NCBI GenBank assembly: GCA_000708835.1
Contig: DF237207.1
Location: 1-64,000 of the forward strand
Direction of reading: 5' to 3'
From: Klebsormidium nitens
Lineage: Eukaryota > Streptophyta > Klebsormidiophyceae > Klebsormidiales > Klebsormidiaceae
Length of the DNA stretch: 64,000 bases
Shown here one piece after another: positions 63,413 to 64,000 of this stretch. The notes beneath the pieces are model-generated. The model was not told the DNA's origin, did not search any database, and worked only from the letters and a program-made list of their open reading frames with translations. Position numbers and translations under genes: made by a program. Positions within the stretch are counted from its first letter, which is position 1. The number at the start of each line of letters is the position of its first letter.

Positions 63413-64000
63413 TCAATTCCCTAGTTGATACGCAATATCCTTCTCTACATACATAGAAGGCACATAGGAGTATGTATAGAAGAGCTGATTCTCTGCTGCC
63501 CAGATCTGGTGCATTAACACTTCCGGATGCGAGCCCAAGTACATTTCGGGTTCGTAGTAGTCTGGACCTATCTTAGGCTCGAGTTTCAAGAAGTACGATG
63601 CTCTTGCCCACCAGAAATTCCCCGAGAAGTGCGCTTTTGGTTCGCTTAATAGTTGGCAGCCTACTGTGTCATAAGTCTGAAGCAAGTTAATACAGCGCTC
63701 GTGTCTTCTCAGCAGAAAATAGTGCATGTACAGTGTCCAGTAAAAGACATTCATATCCCCTGGCTTAGTAACTCCCTTTGTATGGAGATAAAGGATGACA
63801 TCTGTTGGGTCTATATGGTCCCGAATGCTCTCAAGCGTGAACCGCTCATACAGAGAGATGTCAAGTGTAGTTTTTACCACCCGAACTTTACTTCCAAACC
63901 CAACCAGAGTCCCCTCCGCCGACGTGATGTTTTCTTGGGTATTGCCCATGACAAAACAGTATACTCCCTCTGCGCGCTCGTACACGCCGCTCAGCATCAA
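63413..64000 (-). CDS. glycosyltransferase-like protein, C-terminal part
   Basis: An uninterrupted minus-strand frame of 195 codons ends in TGA at 63415-63413 and is still open at the right edge of the window, so the start lies outside. Visible features: ILYLHTKGVT, a long aromatic stretch around FYWTLYMHYFLLRRHERC, and HFSGNFWWARASYF followed by WAAENQ. The combination of an HTKG strand, an H-x-SGNFWWA motif and a trailing acidic/aromatic block occurs in poorly studied glycosyltransferase-like proteins of algae, bacteria and large DNA viruses. The assignment is from remembered motifs only. No intron is present in the visible part, unlike every other gene here, and the base composition is less GC-rich than neighbours, which could hint at foreign origin. 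Confidence 0.55.
   Translation of the reverse strand: MMLSGVYERAEGVYCFVMGNTQENITSAEGTLVGFGSKVRVVKTTLDISLYERFTLESIRDHIDPTDVILYLHTKGVTKPGDMNVFYWTLYMHYFLLRRHERCINLLQTYDTVGCQLLSEPKAHFSGNFWWARASYFLKLEPKIGPDYYEPEMYLGSHPEVLMHQIWAAENQLFYTYSYVPSMYVEKDIAYQLGN

Overview
The window is nuclear DNA of a green alga. It carries a chlorophyll a/b-binding antenna gene (CP29/Lhcb4 type) and a ferritin with a plastid-type leader, and its genes are GC-rich and cut by many short GT-AG introns. A core chlorophyte, perhaps a trebouxiophyte, fits best, but the species cannot be read from the sequence. Exon models were built by hand from splice sites, reading phase and family resemblance. Phases close without remainder in every multi-exon gene except one, where a run of nine C breaks the frame.

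Layout. 1-1.6 kb: leading end of a decayed LTR retrotransposon, minus strand (gag with zinc knuckle, two frame breaks). 1.6-8.2 kb: AT-rich, gene-free DNA holding a piggyBac-like element (TTAA targets, 14-bp terminal repeats) and two small elements that share a second terminal repeat, one nested in the piggyBac-like element. 8.2-9.7 kb: Lhcb4 (+). 11.7-14.0 kb: ferritin (-). 15.3-24.0 kb: condensin-II subunit CAP-D3 (+). 25.3-27.6 kb: DUF1295/steroid-5-alpha-reductase-like membrane protein (-), containing a 20-N gap. 28.4-33.6 kb: M17 leucine aminopeptidase (+). 36.0-38.0 kb: orphan protein with a possible retropepsin-like fold (-). 39.2-44.7 kb: NSF/SEC18 ATPase (-). 45.7-49.5 kb: zinc alcohol/formaldehyde dehydrogenase (+). 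50.8-54.8 kb: MATE transporter (-). 55.3-62.4 kb: a 1280-residue, probably plastid-targeted membrane protein ending in a pseudokinase domain (+). 63.4-64.0 kb: C-terminal part of a glycosyltransferase-like protein running off the right edge (-).

The genes do not form a pathway; they are mostly housekeeping functions (light harvesting, iron storage, chromosome condensation, peptide turnover, vesicle fusion, redox metabolism, export). Neighbours almost always lie on opposite strands, so the window alternates shared divergent 5' regions with convergent 3' regions. The parts that look least described are the pseudokinase fusion protein, the retropepsin-like orphan, and the piggyBac-like element packed with GTTGCC motifs.
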